Under the pieces are notes generated by a model. It saw nothing but the letters and a program-made list of their open reading frames with translations. It was not told where the DNA came from and did no database searches. Both the position numbers and the translations under genes were made by a program. From positions 51,895 to 115,894 of the forward strand of contig NZ_JAAXPG010000025.1 in NCBI RefSeq assembly GCF_012396365.1: DNA of 64,000 nucleotides, written 5' to 3'. This DNA comes from Nocardiopsis alborubida (lineage in GTDB: Bacteria; Actinomycetota; Actinomycetes; Streptosporangiales; Streptosporangiaceae). Positions 61,147-64,000 of the stretch are shown here, one piece after another; the stretch's first letter is position 1; each line of letters begins with the position of its first letter.

Positions 61147-61489
61147 GCAGGATCTCCACCGCCTCGTCGTGGTCCAGGCCCACCCGAGAGATCACCTCGG
61201 CGTAGGCCCGGGCGGCGGCCAGTGCCTCGGCGCGCTGGTCGTCGCCCCCCGCGGCGACGAACGTCCCCGAGCGGCCGCGCGTCTCGACCACACCGGCCTG
61301 CTCCAGTTCGCGGTAGGCGCGGGCCACGGTGTTCACCGCCACCGACAGCTGGCCCGCCAGCGCGCGCACCGTGGGCAGCCGGTAGCCGACCGGGAGCTCA
61401 CCGTTGGCGACCGCGATGGCCACGATCGACCTGATCTGCTCGTAGGGCGGTACCCTCGACGTCGGATCGACGCGGATGAAATCCGCCAT
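61127..61489 (-). CDS. short GntR (YtrA-type) transcriptional regulator
   Basis: The 120-residue protein has only the GntR winged helix (FIRVDPTSRVPPYEQIRSIVAIAVANGELPVGYRLPTVRALAGQLSVAVNTVARAYRELEQAGVVETRGRSGTFV, residues 4-80) and a short helical dimerisation tail, as in the YtrA subfamily that usually controls ABC exporters. No ABC exporter is adjacent here, so the target is unknown. The start at 61489 follows GGGGAG. Confidence 0.88.
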   Translation of the reverse strand: MADFIRVDPTSRVPPYEQIRSIVAIAVANGELPVGYRLPTVRALAGQLSVAVNTVARAYRELEQAGVVETRGRSGTFVAAGGDDQRAEALAAARAYAEVISRVGLDHDEAVEILRAALRG

Positions 61490-61601
61490 GTGCCACTGCG
61501 CTCCCCACCGTCGCCTGCTGCGGTGTCCGGCCGCGGACCGGACCGGATACCAAACTATCGTGCGTGTACCGCCACGAGGCTGCGGACCGGGGCCGCCGGT
61601 G

Positions 61602-61988
61602 TCAGACCGCCTGGCGCGGCACCCGCTGGATCCCGTGCAGGCGGTGGGTCTCACGGGCGGTGAGCAGCCGCTCGGCGACCCGGGTGGCCTCACGCACCTG
61701 CGGGCGGGCCAGCCGCTTGCGCCGGTGGATCCGGTCCTCGTACCCCTTGGCCCCCACCAGGATCCGCTCCCGGGCGTAGGCGGCGCGCATCGCCTCGGTC
61801 AGCGCCGTGTCCAGGTCCAGGCCCCGCTGGTTCAGCTCCTCCACCGGCGCGTCCCAGGTGCGGGCCCTCTCCAGCGCCTCCTGCGCCTCGGCCACCGTGC
61901 GCAGGAGCTCGGGCAGGCGCTGCGCGCTCTCCTGGTCGGCGGCCAGGCTCTCCCGTGCCTGAACCGTGCTCTGCTTGGCAAGTCCCAT
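61602..61988 (-). CDS. small helical protein of unknown function
   Basis: The 128-residue protein is almost entirely helical and charged, with a likely coiled coil over residues 5-60 and a basic second half (residues 80-128, with RIHRRKRLARPQVREATRVAERLL). It may bind nucleic acid or form a dimer, but no family is recognised. The ATG at 61988 follows GGAG at seven bases; an ATG at 62006 is possible. It sits upstream of the GntR gene on the same strand. Confidence 0.6.
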   Translation of the reverse strand: MGLAKQSTVQARESLAADQESAQRLPELLRTVAEAQEALERARTWDAPVEELNQRGLDLDTALTEAMRAAYARERILVGAKGYEDRIHRRKRLARPQVREATRVAERLLTARETHRLHGIQRVPRQAV

Positions 61989-62133
61989 GTGTGTGCTCCA
62001 GACCACGCGTACCGTCGGACGGGGCCACTCTAGAGGTGACCAACATCATCTTGCGAGCCGGGCCGCGCGTCGGTGGTGGCCGCGCGGCCCACGATCTGCC
62101 ACCTTTACGGCGCACACCCCCGAAAGGACCACC

Positions 62134-62745
62134 ATGAGCAGGAACTACGCCGGACTCAGCCGCGAGCGCATCATCCTCGAAGCGCTCCACATCATCGCTG
62201 GCCGCGGGCTCGGCGGCCTGTCCATGCGCCGCCTGGGCGACGCACTGGAGGTGGAGGCCATGGCCATCTACCACCACTTCCCCCTGGGCAAGGAGCAGCT
62301 CTTCAACGCCATCGCCGCCTACGTCACCTCCCCCGCGGCCACCGGCACCGTCCCCCTCGACGAGGAGGAGTCGTCGGAAGGGGCGGAGGGATCGGAGGAG
62401 CCCGAGGAGGACACCCGGCCCTGGGACGTGCGCCTCACCGAGTGGGCCGAGGCCTACCGGGACCGGCTGCTGGAGTTCTCCGGGGCGCTCTCCCTGCTGG
62501 TCCACCGCGCCCCGCGCACACCGAGCAGCGACGCCACCCGGGCCCTGGTCCACGGCGCCCTCGCCGAGGCGGGGCTGGAGGGCGAGGACCTGGAGCGCGC
62601 CGCCGACGCCCTGCACTCCTACTGCGTGGGCGCGGTCGTGCACCAGGTCCGCCACCAGGACGAGGAGGACGCACCCGACGCCGCCGAGTCCCGGGCGCGT
62701 TTCCACCACGGGCTGCGCGCCCTGATGCGCGGACTCACTTCCTGA
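62134..62745 (+). CDS. TetR family regulator (TetR_C-type)
   Basis: The 203-residue protein starts SRNYAGLSRERIILEALHIIAGRGLGGLSMRRLGDALEVEAMAIYHHFPLGKEQLFNAIAAYV, a TetR helix-turn-helix of the subtype that senses small hydrophobic molecules. An acidic Glu/Gly/Ser insertion (about 72-90) separates it from the ligand domain. The ATG follows AAAGGA. It is divergent from the small helical protein gene; target unknown. Confidence 0.87.
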   Translation: MSRNYAGLSRERIILEALHIIAGRGLGGLSMRRLGDALEVEAMAIYHHFPLGKEQLFNAIAAYVTSPAATGTVPLDEEESSEGAEGSEEPEEDTRPWDVRLTEWAEAYRDRLLEFSGALSLLVHRAPRTPSSDATRALVHGALAEAGLEGEDLERAADALHSYCVGAVVHQVRHQDEEDAPDAAESRARFHHGLRALMRGLTS

Positions 62746-62946
62746 GCCGCGCCCGGGCGGGGCGGGGGCCCGCCCCCGCCCGGACAGGACAGGGCCCGCC
62801 GGTGTGCCCTGCTCCCGGACCCCGCCGCGGGAAACAGGGACCTTCGTCGGGGAACCGAGTGCCTTCCTCCGGCGTCGTTACCAGAAGACAGCCGCCCGAC
62901 CCCGCCCCCCCTTCTCCCGACACGGGGCGGTACAGAAAGGTCTTCC

Positions 62947-63732
62947 ATGGTTCTCAAGCGCCTGCTCGCCGGTATCGGATTCGGCGGGGCCTCGGTGGAA
63001 ACCACCCTGCACTCGTCCGTGGCCGCCCCGGGGGGCACCCTGCGGGGCACCGTCGTCATCGAGGGCGGAAACGTCGAGCAGCAGGTCGAGCGGCTCACCG
63101 TCGGCCTCCAGGCCCGGGTCGAGGTCGAGAGCGGCGACCACGAGAGCGTCCGCGACCTGGAGTTCCACCGCGTCCAGGTCGGCGGCGGCGTGACCCTGGT
63201 CCCCGGCCAGCGCTTCGAGGTGCCCTTCGAGCTCTTCGTGCCCTGGGAGGCCCCCGTCACCGTCCACCGGGGACGCCACCTGCACCGCATGAACGTCGGT
63301 GTGAACACCCGCCTGCACGTGGCGGGCGCGGTCGACCCCGGCGACCTGGACCCGGTGGCCGTGGAGCCGCTCCCCTCGCAGCTGGCCGTGCTGGACTCGC
63401 TGGCCTCCCTCGGGTTCTCCTTCAAGCAGGCCGACCTGGAGCAGGGCCGCATCCTGCGCACCCGCCAGCAGCTGCCCTTCTACCAGGAGATCGAGTTCTT
63501 CTCGCCCAGCCGCTACCGGGGCCTGAACGAGCTGGAGCTGTCGCTGGTCACCGACGAGCGCGGCATGGACGTGGTGCTGGAGCTGGACAAGAAGCCGGGT
63601 CTGCTCTTCTCCGAGAGCCGCGACACCTTCCACCGCTTCAGCGTCGACCACCACGAGGGCGCCGGGCGCGACTGGTCGGGCCACCTGCACCAGTGGATCG
63701 ACTCGCTGGCGGGCAAGCGCAGCATGTTCTGA
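62947..63732 (+). CDS. Spo0M family protein
   Basis: The 261-residue protein is a full-length Spo0M/SpoOM homologue: it starts VLKRLLAGIGFGGASVETTLHSSVAAPGGTLRGTVVIEGG, with two arrestin-like beta-sandwich domains, and ends in the motif DWSGHLHQWIDSLAG. In Bacillus it modulates sporulation and interacts with the divisome; in actinomycetes the role is not settled. The ATG at 62947 lies after AGAAAGG. Single gene with its own terminator. Confidence 0.9.
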   Translation: MVLKRLLAGIGFGGASVETTLHSSVAAPGGTLRGTVVIEGGNVEQQVERLTVGLQARVEVESGDHESVRDLEFHRVQVGGGVTLVPGQRFEVPFELFVPWEAPVTVHRGRHLHRMNVGVNTRLHVAGAVDPGDLDPVAVEPLPSQLAVLDSLASLGFSFKQADLEQGRILRTRQQLPFYQEIEFFSPSRYRGLNELELSLVTDERGMDVVLELDKKPGLLFSESRDTFHRFSVDHHEGAGRDWSGHLHQWIDSLAGKRSMF

Positions 63733-63740
63733 CCCCGGCG

Positions 63741-63770
63741 GGGCCCCGGGGACGGGCGTCCCCGGGGCCC
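63741..63770. terminator. 13-bp bidirectional terminator hairpin
   Basis: GGGCCCCGGGGAC (63741-63753) pairs perfectly with GTCCCCGGGGCCC (63758-63770) around GGGC, between the convergent Spo0M and ABC ATPase genes. Confidence 0.75.
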
Positions 63771-63791
63771 GCGGCGCCGTCGGCGCGCGGC

Positions 63792-64000
63792 TCACCCGGT
63801 CCGCTGGCGGGCGCGCTCCGCGCGCAGCTCGCGGGCCTGGTCCGGGTCCAGCACGGGCGCCGCGTTGAGCAGTTGGCGGGTGTAGTCGCTGGTGGGATTC
63901 TCGTACACCGCGTCGCTGTCACCCATCTCCACCACCTCACCCGCACGCATCACCGCGACCCGGTCACTCACCTGACGCACCACCGCCAGATCATGGGCCA
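63792..64000 (-). CDS. peptide-type ABC transporter ATP-binding protein (C-terminal part, partial)
   Basis: The frame is open to the window end and reads AHDLAVVRQVSDRVAVMRAGEVVEMG: the switch histidine (H-loop) and D-loop neighbour of an Opp/Dpp-type ATPase. It continues with YENPTSDYTRQLLNAAPVLDPDQ, the oligopeptide-binding-protein-dependent C-terminal extension typical of DppD/DppF. The catalytic N-terminal part lies outside the window. It probably belongs to a peptide or nickel importer operon transcribed leftwards. Confidence 0.85.
   Translation of the reverse strand, partial: AHDLAVVRQVSDRVAVMRAGEVVEMGDSDAVYENPTSDYTRQLLNAAPVLDPDQARELRAERARQRTG

Overview
The window is very GC-rich (clearly above 70 percent by eye), uses GTG starts often and has dense opposite-strand shadow frames. 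Together with IdeR/DtxR-type iron boxes, a perfect CebR-type operator, a PHO box, Hrd-like sigma factor, Spo0M and short intergenic GC hairpins without U-tracts, this points to an actinomycete chromosome. A Nocardiopsis/Nocardiopsaceae-like host is my inference, not proven here. No rRNA, tRNA, CRISPR, insertion sequence or prophage was recognised.

Layout. 1-13.6 kb: housekeeping and accessory single genes (TetR regulator, a lone CebR-box-controlled GH1 beta-glucosidase, an unknown coiled-coil membrane protein, O-methyltransferase, CorA, AlkB, a Vps62-like membrane protein, a membrane protein/winged-helix pair, an EamA exporter divergent from a LysR gene, a second LysR). 13.7-21.5 kb: GNAT enzyme, coiled-coil protein with a zinc-type motif, FUSC exporter, cyclase-family protein, PlsC-type acyltransferase, and fprA behind an iron box. 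21.8-26.5 kb: cell-surface section with a class B penicillin-binding protein, two small secreted repeat proteins, a CAP-domain protein and a DUF3040 protein. 26.7-29.9 kb: molybdate operon with its own Mop-domain regulator (regulator-modA-modB-modC). 30-36 kb: GHL10-type lipoprotein, isochorismate synthase, GNAT, and a Tat-exported PhoX-type phosphatase behind a PHO box.

36.5-52 kb is the core of interest: an iron-siderophore locus. A siderophore-binding lipoprotein diverges from two FecCD-type permeases and an ATPase around an iron box. A type III PLP decarboxylase follows. Then comes a seven-kilobase-plus operon under a TTGACA promoter with an iron box between -35 and -10: GNAT, DesA-like decarboxylase, hydroxylating monooxygenase, two IucA/IucC (NIS) synthetases and a glutamine-synthetase-like ligase. 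The set predicts a citrate-type hydroxamate siderophore; the extra decarboxylase and the glutamine-synthetase homologue are not part of the standard recipe and could mean an undescribed structure.

52-57 kb holds menaquinone genes (menB-menC-menD on the minus strand, menE divergent), complementing the isolated menF-type gene at 32 kb. 57.8-64 kb carries a group 2 sigma factor, a small membrane protein, an NRAMP-like transporter with non-canonical motifs, a short GntR regulator, a small helical protein, a TetR regulator, Spo0M and the C-terminal end of a peptide-type ABC ATPase running off the window.
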